A DNA stretch of 64,000 nucleotides, taken from the NCBI RefSeq assembly GCF_004803895.1, contig NZ_CP021978.1, forward strand, positions 6,572,001 through 6,636,000, given 5' to 3'. Position numbers and translations under genes: made by a program. Of the stretch, positions 33,423 to 41,102 are shown one piece after another. The stretch comes from Streptomyces hawaiiensis. Lineage in GTDB: Bacteria > Actinomycetota > Actinomycetes > Streptomycetales > Streptomycetaceae. The notes beneath the pieces are model-generated. The model worked only from the letters and a program-made list of their open reading frames with translations. It made no database searches and had not been told where the DNA came from. The number at the start of each line of letters is the position of its first letter. Within the stretch, counting starts at the first letter, position 1.

Positions 33423-34231
33423 GTGGTGAGGATCGTCGAGCGGCTGGTGCCGGATGAGTTGTGGGAGCTGTTCCAGCGAGTGGTTCCGGAAGCGCCGTCG
33501 CGGCCCCAGGGTGGGGGCCGGCGGAGGCATGGCGACCGCGAAGTGCTGGCCGCGATCGTCTTCGTGGCGACCTCGGGCTGCACGTGGCAGCAGTTGCCGA
33601 CCGCGTCGTTCGGGCCGTCCGGCGCGACGGCTCACCGACGCTTCACCGAGTGGACGAAGGCCAGGGTGTGGGCCAAGCTCCACCGCCTGGTGCTTGACGA
33701 GCTCGGGTCCCGTGGCGAACTGGACTGGTCGCGGTGCGCGATCGACTCGGTGAACATGCGCGCCCTGAAAAGGGGGACCTGACAGGTCCGAATCCTGTAG
33801 ACCGGGGCAAGTACGGCTCAAAGATCCACTTGATCACCGAGCGGACCGGTCTGCCCCTGTCCGTGGGGACCTCGGGTGCCAACGTCCATGACAGCCAGGC
33901 CCTGATCCCGCTTGTGAAGGGCATACCGCCGGTCCGGTCCCGCCGGGGCCCCCGGCGTCGCAAGCCCGGCAAGCTCCATGCCGACAAGGGCTACGACTAT
34001 GCCCACCTGCGGCGATGGTTAAGCTGCCGAGGCATCCGGCACCGCATCGCCCGCAAGGGAGTTGAGACCTCCCAGCGGCTGGGACGTCATCGTTGGACGA
34101 TCGAACGCACCATGTCCTGGCTCGCCGGCTGCCGCCGTCTCCACCGTCGTTATGAGCGCAAGGCCGAGCATTTCCTCGCCTTCACGAGTATCGCCTGCAC
34201 CCTCATCTGTTACCGGCGGCTCGGCCGCTGA
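33423..34231 (+). CDS. IS5-family transposase, two overlapping frames
   Basis: Frame 1 (from GTG 33423) reads VERLVPDELWELFQRVVPEA, VLAAIVFVATSGCTWQQLP and ends CAIDSVNMRALKRGT. Frame 2 (-1) continues GDLTGPNPVDRGKYGSKIHL, GTSGANVHDSQALIPLV, LHADKGYDYAHLR and RRWTIERTMSWLAGCRRL-HRRYER. The DDE set is D in AIDSV, D in HADKGYD and E in TIERTMSWL. The frames meet at CTGAAAAGGGGGAC, a purine run suited to -1 ribosomal slippage as in other IS427-type elements. All catalytic parts are present, so the element may be active. Confidence 0.85.
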
Positions 34232-34565
34232 TGTGGGCCCGCAGCAGCTTCACCGCCAAGTCGTGGCCGTAGTGCTTGGCCATGTCCATGGGGGTGCGAC
34301 CGTCTGGATCGGCGAGCTCCGGGTCAGCCCCGAAGGCCAGCAGCACAGCAGTGGTGTGCACGGTCAACGGTTGACCACTCTGCAGGGAGCCATCGCCCTC
34401 GGCGTCGATTGCGTGCGTCAGCAGCGTCATGTTGCTGAAGACCTCATCAGGATCGGTACCGTCGGCCAGCAACCGGGCCAGGGTCTCCGCATCCTCGTGC
34501 TCGACCGCGTGATGCGCGGGTGTCCAGTAGTCGCTCACCAAGGCATTCAACCGCCACCACAGCAC
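34203..34565 (-). CDS. Ankyrin-repeat protein, passenger inside the IS element
   Basis: This 120-residue protein has ankyrin signatures: YWTPAHHAVEHEDAETLARL-LADGTDPDE and VLLAFGADPELADPDGRTPM-DMAKHYGHDLAVKLLRAHI (the G-A-D-P and D-GRTP turns). There are about three repeats. It starts at GTG 34565, 32 bases inside the right inverted end, and runs against the transposase; stops overlap by 29 bases. Being inside the element's ends, it moves with it. Ankyrin repeats bind proteins, so it could modulate the transposase or a host factor; that is inference. Confidence 0.75.
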   Translation of the reverse strand: MLWWRLNALVSDYWTPAHHAVEHEDAETLARLLADGTDPDEVFSNMTLLTHAIDAEGDGSLQSGQPLTVHTTAVLLAFGADPELADPDGRTPMDMAKHYGHDLAVKLLRAHISGRAAGNR

Positions 34566-34615
34566 GTCTGCCAGCGACTATCTACACAATTATCCACCAA
34601 TTGAGATGACGTCTA

Positions 34616-34759
34616 AGCCGTCGCGGGGAACTCCTCCCAGTCGCCGCTGCCGGACAACGGTTCGCGCAGCCGGCGATTGGTCACATGCCAGGTGCCGATC
34701 AGGAAGTCGAAGGCGCCCGGCCCGGTGGGGCGGGCGAGGGAGGCGGCGGAATCCGTCAC
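34616..34759 (-). pseudogene. DUF1579-like protein, 5' part (cut by IS element)
   Basis: From GTG 34759 the minus frame reads MTDSAASLARPTGPGAFDFL, then IGTWHVTNRRLREPLSGSGD-WEEFPATA, up to the IS edge. FDFLIGTWHVTNRRL is the DUF1579 N-terminal signature. The start overlaps the HD-domain gene stop by 4 bases (GTGA), so the two were translationally coupled before insertion. Confidence 0.8.
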
Positions 34760-35382
34760 GCTTCTGTCCTTTCGGGCTGTGCGGCGGTGTGAGAGACGGC
34801 GGCGTCGAGGTGGGCGCGGAGAAGGCCGCCGGGCCAGGAATGGAGAGGAGCCTTCTCGGGCCTGCGCACGGCCTGCGCGACGACGGCGTCCGTCAGCTCC
34901 CGTTCGATGTCCATCCGGGGGTGGAGCCGTTCCACCTCCTCCCGTACGGCGGGATCGTCGATCGTCTCCTGGCCGAAGTCGGTCAGCACGCCCAGCCGGG
35001 TGAGCAGGGTGATGGGGCCGCGTCTTTCGGCGATATGGGGTGAGGTGTGCAGGGCGATGGCCTCCCACACCTGGTCGACCCGGGCGGCATCCAGCCCCTC
35101 GGCGGTCAGCAGCTCGGCGGCCGCGTCAGCGCCATCCACCTCGAACCGGAGAGGGCCGTCGTAGGCGTCCGAGGTGCCGAGGTCGTGCAACGAGCAGGCG
35201 TAGAACAGCAGATCGTCGTCGTAGTCGGTGCCGGGGGCCATGCCCCGTCGTTCGCCCGCGAGGACGGCCCACACATAGGTGCGGATGCTGTGGTTCACGA
35301 TCGCAGGACGCACGAGACGGGCCAGGACGTGCTGCGCCCTGGTCGCACCTGGATGGCTGGGCAGGGAAGGTAATTCGATCAC
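34756..35382 (-). CDS. HD-domain protein (cyanamide hydratase/phosphohydrolase-like)
   Basis: This 208-residue protein has the HD metal site: NHSIRTYVWA (first His ~31), FYACSLHDLGTSDAYDG (His-Asp ~67-68) and a later Asp in GVLTDFGQE. The short single-domain form with ALHTSPHIAERRGP resembles HD proteins related to cyanamide hydratase. Substrate unknown; a metal-dependent hydrolase in the cytoplasm is likely. The GTG at 35382 is the start. It was the first gene of an operon with the DUF1579-like gene now broken by the IS. Confidence 0.87.
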   Translation of the reverse strand: MIELPSLPSHPGATRAQHVLARLVRPAIVNHSIRTYVWAVLAGERRGMAPGTDYDDDLLFYACSLHDLGTSDAYDGPLRFEVDGADAAAELLTAEGLDAARVDQVWEAIALHTSPHIAERRGPITLLTRLGVLTDFGQETIDDPAVREEVERLHPRMDIERELTDAVVAQAVRRPEKAPLHSWPGGLLRAHLDAAVSHTAAQPERTEA

Positions 35383-35558
35383 GGGCTCACCATAGTGCCG
35401 GTTTGGTATGTCGCCAGGGGGGCGGATCGAATCGCGGGATTAACGACAGCGTTCGCAGAATTCCAGGCACTGAGCGGCATGCGGAGGGGCTCGAACTCCA
35501 GGGTCGCTCCGAGGTTTTCGGGCACGGTCGAGGTCGCCGGAAGGTGCCTTCCCCCCCC

Positions 35559-36566
35559 TCATCCGATGCGCATTCCGGATGGCGACGTCCCACGCCGCTG
35601 CTGGGCCGCGCGATGGCGGAAGACGTGGCGGTACGTCTGCGGGGAGACACCGGTGAGCCGGCCGAAGTGGTACCGGAGGTTGGTGGCGCTGCCGAACCCG
35701 GTGCGTTGTGCGACGCTCTCCACCGGGTCGTCAGTCGTCTCCAGCAGCTCCTGGGCGAGCCGGACCCGTTCCTGCAGGACCCACTGCAGGGGCGTTGTGC
35801 CGAGAGCCTCACGGAACCGACGGGCGAAGGTGCGCTCGCTCAGCCCCGCCTGGCCAGCGAGCTGTGGCACCGTCAGCTGCTCGTGCAGACGGCGGCGGGC
35901 CCATTCCAGGACGGGCGCGAGGGTGTCGTTCGTCCTGCGCACCCGGACGGGCGGTCGCGCGTACTGGGCCTGTCCGCCCTCGCGGTGTGGCGGTACGACC
36001 ATGCGTCGGGCGACCTCGTTGGCGACCGCGGAGCCGAAGTCCTGGCGGACCAGGTGGAGGCAGAGGTCGATGGCGGATCCCGTGCCGGCCGAGGTGAGGA
36101 TGGTGCCGTCCTCGATGTAGAGGGACGTCGGGTCGAACTCGACGTCGGGGAAGCGGTGGCTGAAGTCCATCGCGTTCATCCAATGTGCCGTGGCCCGCCG
36201 CCCGTCGAGCAGCCCCGCGGCCGCCAGCACGTAGGCGCCGGAGCATATGGAGACGATACGCCGACCCAGCTCATGGGCCTCGCGTACGGCCTGTAGCAGG
36301 GAGACGGGAGGATCGATCTGCACGTCCCGGGAACATGCCGCCACCACCACGGTATCCGCCTCGGCCAGATGGTCCAGGCCGTGTGAGGCGGGCACGACAA
36401 GCCCGGCCGCGGTGCGCAGCGGACCGGGCTGCGCGGCACACAGGCGCAGTTCATACCACGGATCGACCAGGTCACTGCGGTCGATGCCGAACACCTCGCA
36501 GGGAACGGCCAGTTCGAAGGTCGGGGCACCGTCGGTCACGGCGACGGCCACAACATGTCGCTGCAT
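35559..36566 (-). CDS. GlxA-family AraC-type regulator (DJ-1/PfpI + AraC)
   Basis: This 335-residue regulator has an N-terminal DJ-1/PfpI-like domain (HVVAVAVTDGAPTFELAVPC, RIVSICSGAYVLAAAGLLDG with Cys ~109). Its C-terminal AraC domain contains two helix-turn-helices (LTVPQLAGQAGLSERTFARR, DPVESVAQRTGFGSATNLRY, FGRLTGVSPQTYR). The GlxA group regulates transport and catabolic genes. It is divergent from the APC permease at 36637 (70 bases between starts), a natural target. The ATG at 36566 starts MQRHVVAVAV. The small ligand is unknown. Confidence 0.9.
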   Translation of the reverse strand: MQRHVVAVAVTDGAPTFELAVPCEVFGIDRSDLVDPWYELRLCAAQPGPLRTAAGLVVPASHGLDHLAEADTVVVAACSRDVQIDPPVSLLQAVREAHELGRRIVSICSGAYVLAAAGLLDGRRATAHWMNAMDFSHRFPDVEFDPTSLYIEDGTILTSAGTGSAIDLCLHLVRQDFGSAVANEVARRMVVPPHREGGQAQYARPPVRVRRTNDTLAPVLEWARRRLHEQLTVPQLAGQAGLSERTFARRFREALGTTPLQWVLQERVRLAQELLETTDDPVESVAQRTGFGSATNLRYHFGRLTGVSPQTYRHVFRHRAAQQRRGTSPSGMRIG

Positions 36567-36636
36567 GGCAGAAATTTAGCGCACCCTGTCTTTTCCGCCG
36601 CTTGTTCATGCTGATCATGTCAGGAACCCTCCTTCC

Positions 36637-38013
36637 ATGAGCTCCGAGACGAGCGAGACGAAGAGCCGGCCAGCGGGTCGGCTCACGGTATTCCAGGGCA
36701 CGGCGATGTACGTGGGCGCGGTCCTGGGCACCGGGGTCATCGCCCTGCCCGCACTCGCCGCCGAGGCCGCTGGTCCCGCCTCCTTGCTCGCGTGGCTCGC
36801 GCTCGTGCTGCTGTCGGCTCCGCTGGCGGCGACCTTCGCGGCACTGGGCGCACGGCATCCGGACGCGGGCGGGGTGTCGACCTACGCGCGCCTGGCGTTC
36901 GGCGACCGTACGGCAGCGGTGGTCGGCTGGTGTTTCTACCTCGCGGTGCCCCCGGGGGCGAGCGCGGCCGCTCTCTTCGGCGGCGCCTACGTGTCGGCGG
37001 CGCTCGGTGGCGGGGGGACCACCACCACGGTGACGGCGGTCGCGCTGATGGCCGTCGTCACCGCTTCCAACGCGGTGGGCGTACAGGTGACCGGGCGGTT
37101 CCAGTTTGCCCTGGCCGGGCTGCTCGTCGCCCTGCTGCTGGTGGCGGTGGCCCTGTCGCTGCCGCACGCGAGCACTGACAACCTGAGGCCCTTCGCACCG
37201 CACGGCTGGGCGACGATCGCTCCGGCGGCAGCCCTGCTGGTGTGGAGCTTCGCCGGGTGGGAGGCGATCACCCACCTGGTGGGTGAGTTCCGCTCCCCGC
37301 GCCGTGACCTGCCCCGAGCGACGACGGCCGCAGTCGTCATCGTCGGTGTGCTGTACCTGGCCGTGGCCTTCGCCGTCATCTCGGTGCTGGGGCCGGGCGC
37401 CGCACACGCCGAGGCGCCGCTCGGAGAGCTCATGGCCCGGGGCTTGGGCGGCAACGCCCGGATGCTGGCCGCGGTGGCGGCGCTGCTCCTCACTCTCGGA
37501 GCGATGAATGCCTACTTCGCGGGCGCCGCCAAGCTCGGTGCCGCACTCAGCCGCGACGGGGCGCTGCCGGCCTGGCTCACCCGCGGTAGCAGGGTCGGCG
37601 AGGTGCCACGCCGCAGCCTCGGCATCGTCTCCTCGCTCGCCCTGCTGACACTTGCCATCGTGACCGTGGCCGGCCTGGGCGCCCGCCCCTTGGTGCTGTT
37701 GACCACAGGGTCGTTCGTAGCGGTGTATGCCGTCGGCGTGGCCGCCGCGATGCGGCTGCTGCCGAAGCGAGGCAAGGCTCGGACGGCGGCGGTCGCTGCG
37801 CTCGCTGCGGTGGTGATCATGCTGCTCATGTCGGGCCGGTATCTCCTCTGGCCGCTCGCGGTCACCGGCGCCGCACTGCTCTACCTCAGCCTCAAGGGCC
37901 GACGCGCTGACCGAGTGACATCCGTCGGGGCGACATCGGACGGCGTGCCCCAGGCCGTGGTTGCGGCCCCATCCATTGACGCGTCTTCGGACCCCATAGA
38001 GAGAAGCTCGTGA
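36637..38013 (+). CDS. APC-superfamily amino acid permease
   Basis: This 458-residue membrane protein has about 12 spans. Span 1 carries GTAMYVGAVLGTGVIALPAL, the unwound G-x-G-x-I motif of APC transporters. WSFAGWEAITHLVGEFRSP in span 6 is also a family mark. A ~50-residue hydrophilic tail follows the last span. The ATG at 36637 has CAGGAACCCTCC upstream, a weak site. It likely imports or exchanges an amino acid or amine under control of the divergent GlxA-type regulator. Its stop overlaps the next gene (GTGA). Confidence 0.9.
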   Translation: MSSETSETKSRPAGRLTVFQGTAMYVGAVLGTGVIALPALAAEAAGPASLLAWLALVLLSAPLAATFAALGARHPDAGGVSTYARLAFGDRTAAVVGWCFYLAVPPGASAAALFGGAYVSAALGGGGTTTTVTAVALMAVVTASNAVGVQVTGRFQFALAGLLVALLLVAVALSLPHASTDNLRPFAPHGWATIAPAAALLVWSFAGWEAITHLVGEFRSPRRDLPRATTAAVVIVGVLYLAVAFAVISVLGPGAAHAEAPLGELMARGLGGNARMLAAVAALLLTLGAMNAYFAGAAKLGAALSRDGALPAWLTRGSRVGEVPRRSLGIVSSLALLTLAIVTVAGLGARPLVLLTTGSFVAVYAVGVAAAMRLLPKRGKARTAAVAALAAVVIMLLMSGRYLLWPLAVTGAALLYLSLKGRRADRVTSVGATSDGVPQAVVAAPSIDASSDPIERSS

Positions 38014-38693
38014 CCGACAGACCTTTGATCAGCGTGCCCGTCGCCGGGCTGCACGCGCCCGATCTGGCACAGCTCCGAGCGGCGGTGAGCCGGTTCTCGC
38101 AACTGCCGGGAGTCGACAAGACGGCGACACCCGAGACCACCGCGCCGACGCTGGACCTCGCGATCCCAGAGCACCGAACGGCGCTGCTGCGCTGGCTCAA
38201 CTCCTGGGGGTGCCGCATCCGCTACCCACGCGACGGGGAGACCGATCTGTTCGACGCCGGGATCCGTGACTGGGCGGCCCGCTGGGCGGGTGCGATCGTC
38301 CCGGCTGAGGTGACGCTCGCCCGGCTGACCCACGAGGACATCACATTGCTGGGCGAGTACTACGCGGATCTGGCGAATCTTACCGTCGGGACGCCCGTGC
38401 GCCCGCGGTCGTTGGGGCCTACGGCGGCGGCCAAGACGCTGTACCGGCTGCGCCCGCGCACCTTCATGCCATGGGACGACGCCATCGCGAACAGCCTGCA
38501 CGGCGCCCGCGACGCGGTGGCGTTCATGGCCCACCAGCGCCTCGGACGAGGATGGGCACGGCGACTGCTCGACGAGAGCGGGCTGGACGAGCGGGCGCTG
38601 GCCTCGGCCCTCGGCAGCGAGGGCAGGTCACTGCCGAAGCTGCTGGACGACTACTGCTACATGCGGTTCACCAGAGGAGAATTCGCCCTGTGA
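38010..38693 (+). CDS. Hypothetical protein coupled to the permease
   Basis: This 227-residue soluble protein was not recognised. It starts at GTG 38010, overlapping the permease stop by 4 bases, so it is translated with it. Features: a central WGCRIRYPRDGETDLFDAGI (acidic/aromatic), RDWAARWAG, and a helical second half with RLRPRTFMPWDDAIANSLHG and DDYCYMRFTRGEFAL at the end. No signal peptide or span is present. The PWDD-x-IA and Cys-Tyr-Met near the end could be an active or binding site. A role with the permease substrate is suggested by coupling only. Confidence 0.75.
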   Translation: MTDRPLISVPVAGLHAPDLAQLRAAVSRFSQLPGVDKTATPETTAPTLDLAIPEHRTALLRWLNSWGCRIRYPRDGETDLFDAGIRDWAARWAGAIVPAEVTLARLTHEDITLLGEYYADLANLTVGTPVRPRSLGPTAAAKTLYRLRPRTFMPWDDAIANSLHGARDAVAFMAHQRLGRGWARRLLDESGLDERALASALGSEGRSLPKLLDDYCYMRFTRGEFAL

Positions 38694-38700
38694 AGCCAAT

Positions 38701-38768
38701 GGCAGTGAATTGATTAACCGTCATTTTCTGGGAATTCAGATATGAATCCAAGGGGTTCATTCACTGCC
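38701..38768. repeat. 10-bp inverted repeat before the DinB gene
   Basis: GGCAGTGAAT (38701-38710) and ATTCACTGCC (38759-38768) are exact complements 48 bases apart, in an AT-rich gap. The right arm overlaps where a -35 element would lie for the promoter at 38788, so operator or looping site is plausible; the left arm is 7 bases after the upstream stop. Confidence 0.5.
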
Positions 38769-38787
38769 GCTGCGAAGGCAAGGCGGA

Positions 38788-38793
38788 TATAAT
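38788..38793 (+). promoter_or_regulatory. Consensus -10 (TATAAT), leaderless promoter of the DinB gene
   Basis: TATAAT lies 7 bases before ATG 38801, so transcription should start at or next to the start codon. A full consensus -10 is uncommon in this GC-rich window. The -35 region is weak. Confidence 0.6.
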
Positions 38794-38800
38794 TCTGGGC

Positions 38801-39340
38801 ATGATGGAGCTAGACGATCAGAAGCGCCCAGAACCCCCGCTTTCGGGCGACGAGACCGTCACGTTGCTGGGTTTTCTGGATTACCAGCGCGCGACACTGG
38901 AATGGAAATGCTCGGGGCTGGACGCAGCCGGTCTTCGGGCGACCGTGGGTGCCTCCACCATGACGCTGGGCGGGCTGTTGAAGCACCTGGCCTTCGCCGA
39001 GGACTGGTGGTTCTCCCGGCGACTTCACGGCCACGCTCCGGCGCCCCCGTGGAACGCAGTCGACTGGGGCGACGACAACGACTGGGACTGGAACTCGGCC
39101 GCCGATGACACTCCGGAGCAGCTCGTTTCCCTCTGGCGGGATGCCGTGGCTCGCTCCCGTTCTCTGACCACGGAGGCGTTGGCGAAGGGCGGTCTCGACC
39201 GCCCGGCCCGACGCCCGCAGCCCGGCGGTGGGGCCCCCAGCCTTCGATGGATCCTGTGCCACGTCATTGAGGAGTACGCACGCCACAACGGACATGCCGA
39301 TCTTCTCCGGGAGTCGGTCGACGGGCTCACCGGCGTGTGA
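38801..39340 (+). CDS. DinB/DUF664-family protein
   Basis: This 179-residue four-helix protein of the DinB/mycothiol-dependent superfamily has the metal-site His residues in GGLLKHLAFAEDWW (His ~67) and HVIEEYARHNGHADLLRE (His ~155, ~163, ~166). Members are mycothiol- or bacillithiol-dependent transferases or isomerases, or detoxifying enzymes. ATG 38801 is first after a TATAAT box and has no ribosome binding site, which fits a leaderless message. It stands alone on the plus strand. Confidence 0.87.
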   Translation: MMELDDQKRPEPPLSGDETVTLLGFLDYQRATLEWKCSGLDAAGLRATVGASTMTLGGLLKHLAFAEDWWFSRRLHGHAPAPPWNAVDWGDDNDWDWNSAADDTPEQLVSLWRDAVARSRSLTTEALAKGGLDRPARRPQPGGGAPSLRWILCHVIEEYARHNGHADLLRESVDGLTGV

Positions 39341-39990
39341 CGGCACGAGGGCGGGTGTGAAAGCCTCGCCCGGCGTCCGCGCACCTCGCCTCTGCACGGA
39401 CGTGGCCGCCACCGGATGGCGGCCGGATCGGCACTGGATGACACGGCCGCGCACCAACAGACGCCGACGGAGCGGCGATTGCCAAGCCGGATCCCGGAGC
39501 CGGTGGTCACGCTCACGTACGACGACGTGGTCGACGTACGTGACGAACAAGCAGTCCTCGGCTGGGGGCCGTGGTGAGCGCGCTGGGGACCATGGCGTCG
39601 GCGTGCCGTGGTCGGACTGGTGTCCTTGCGCCGGCACGACACCCTCGCCCAGATCGCGACCGGCTTCGGCATCTGCGTCGGCACCGCCCACGGGCCCGGA
39701 CAGGCGCACGATCTCATCGCAGCCCGCGCCTACCGGATCACCCGAACCTGCGAGCGCCACGGCAGCCCACTGCTCACCAACCGTGCCCACCTGGGCGCCG
39801 AATCGCTGCCCCAGCGAAAGGGGGGATCCGCGCACTGGCATACGCGGCCCAACGACGGCTGCTGGCGGGAATTCAGTGATCATTGACGGTTCTGTTCATT
39901 GTTCATCCTTCTGGGATGTCGAAGACTGACGGAGGCGAGTGGACGGCCCATGAGGCCGCGTCGTCGTGAACATGCGCATGAGAAGGGCGA
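39341..39990. other. Insertion-sequence debris
   Basis: No intact gene is seen. A transposase scrap is at 39608-39886. Before it, the plus frame ~39430-39570 reads DDTAAHQQTPTERRLPSRIP then PVVTLTYDDVVDVRDEQAV, unrecognised. The promoter of the dehalogenase gene should be in the last 100 bases. Confidence 0.5.
39608..39886 (+). pseudogene. IS5/DDE-4 type transposase N-terminal fragment
   Basis: VSLRRHDTLAQIATGFGICV-GTAHGPGQAHDLIAARAYR matches the helix-turn-helix part of Streptomyces IS5-like transposases (L-VHLR-x-D-TLAQIA-x-GFGIS-VGTA-x-x-Y). The DDE core is absent. After ~45 residues the sequence diverges (RITRTCERHGSPLLTNRA). It is unrelated in detail to the intact element at 33388. Confidence 0.6.
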
Positions 39991-40929
39991 ATGATGATCC
40001 CAGCTGATGAGACCTTCGACAGGACCTGGCCCTACCCGCCGCATTTCACGGAGGCCGCAGGATTTCGCCAGCATTACGTCGATGAAGGTCCGCGCGACGG
40101 CGGCGGCGCCGTCGTGTTCCTGCACGGCGAGCCCACGTGGGGCTATCTGTGGCGGCACCTGATCGGACCCCTCTCCCGGGAACGGCGGGTCATCGTCCCC
40201 GACCACATGGGGTTCGGAAAGAGCGCCACCCCCGCGGACCGCACCTATCTGGCCGGCGAGCACATCGACAATCTCGAAGCGCTGCTGGTCGACGTGCTCG
40301 ATCTGCACGACATCACGCTCGTCATGCACGACTGGGGCGGACCCATCGGCACCGGATTCGCATTACGCCACCCCGGCCGCATCGCCCGCGTCTTCGCCAC
40401 CAACACGGTCCTCCCGCTCGGCCTGCCCGGCTACGACAAGCTGATGGCGGAGAACTTCGCTGACAGCCACTGGTTCCGCTGGGCGAGTGCGGCCCACGCC
40501 AACGGCACGCTGGAGCAGACCCTGGGCGGAGCAGGTAGCAGCGTCACACATCTGATGCTGGCGCTGCAGACCATTACGCGCCCACAGCACATCACCCCCA
40601 CCTGGGTTCGTGCGTACGCCGCGCACTTCACCGACCGGGCGGCCTGCCAAGGCGTGCTCCGCTTCCCGCAGCAGCTGGTGGCGCCGGACCCGGACGTCAC
40701 ACCCGCACCGCCGGACCTGGACGCTGTCGCGGCTTTGCGGGCCAAGCCCGCCGTTCTCGTGGAGGGCATGCGCGACACCGCCCTCCTGCCGCGCTACGTC
40801 ATCCCTGCGTTTCAACTGGCCTATCCCGATGCGCCGGTGATCGAGCTGGCGGATACCGGGCACTTCCCCTCCGAAGACGCCCCCGAGACCCTGCTGGCCC
40901 TTCTCCACCTCTTCCTGCAGACCACCTGA
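39991..40929 (+). CDS. Haloalkane dehalogenase-like alpha/beta hydrolase
   Basis: This 312-residue enzyme has the dehalogenase set: HGEPTWGYLWR (Glu47, Trp50), VMHDWGGPIG (nucleophile Asp114 and halide-binding Trp115), acid in VEGMRDTALLP and His291 in ADTGHFPSEDAP. HGEPTW plus HDWGG is characteristic of haloalkane dehalogenases and close hydrolases. It would cut a carbon-halogen or ester bond in the cytoplasm. ATG 39991 (or 39994) follows GAAGGGCGA. It leads a same-strand series with an MFS transporter and a Tat-exported PLP enzyme, though the 173-base gap to the transporter allows a separate promoter. Confidence 0.88.
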   Translation: MMIPADETFDRTWPYPPHFTEAAGFRQHYVDEGPRDGGGAVVFLHGEPTWGYLWRHLIGPLSRERRVIVPDHMGFGKSATPADRTYLAGEHIDNLEALLVDVLDLHDITLVMHDWGGPIGTGFALRHPGRIARVFATNTVLPLGLPGYDKLMAENFADSHWFRWASAAHANGTLEQTLGGAGSSVTHLMLALQTITRPQHITPTWVRAYAAHFTDRAACQGVLRFPQQLVAPDPDVTPAPPDLDAVAALRAKPAVLVEGMRDTALLPRYVIPAFQLAYPDAPVIELADTGHFPSEDAPETLLALLHLFLQTT

Positions 40930-41102
40930 CAAGCTCCGATGCCGTCCACCGGCGTGCGCATCCCGGGCCAGACCCGGGCCTCGACCCAGTGACCGCGCCT
41001 TGGTCCGCGCACCCATGCCGTCGGCCGCACCTCGCCACCGAGGCGGGGGTGGCCCGATGCCCCGACGGCGCCCTGTCCGCTCCTCTGGAGGTACCCCCCC
41101 TC

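Larger units (their letters stand above)
33388..34613 (+). mobile_element. IS5-family insertion element with passenger gene (1226 bp)
   Basis: Inverted ends GAAGTCATCTCATTTGG (33388-33404) and, on the other strand at 34613-34597, GACGTCATCTCAATTGG match at 15 of 17 bases. TA flanks both ends (33386-33387, 34614-34615), the target copy expected of the IS427-like part of the IS5 family. Inside are a two-frame transposase and, between it and the right end, an opposite-strand ankyrin-repeat gene. Flanking DNA on both sides is one gene (DUF1579-like), proving insertion. The last transposase codons and the ankyrin stop overlap by 29 bases. Confidence 0.85.
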
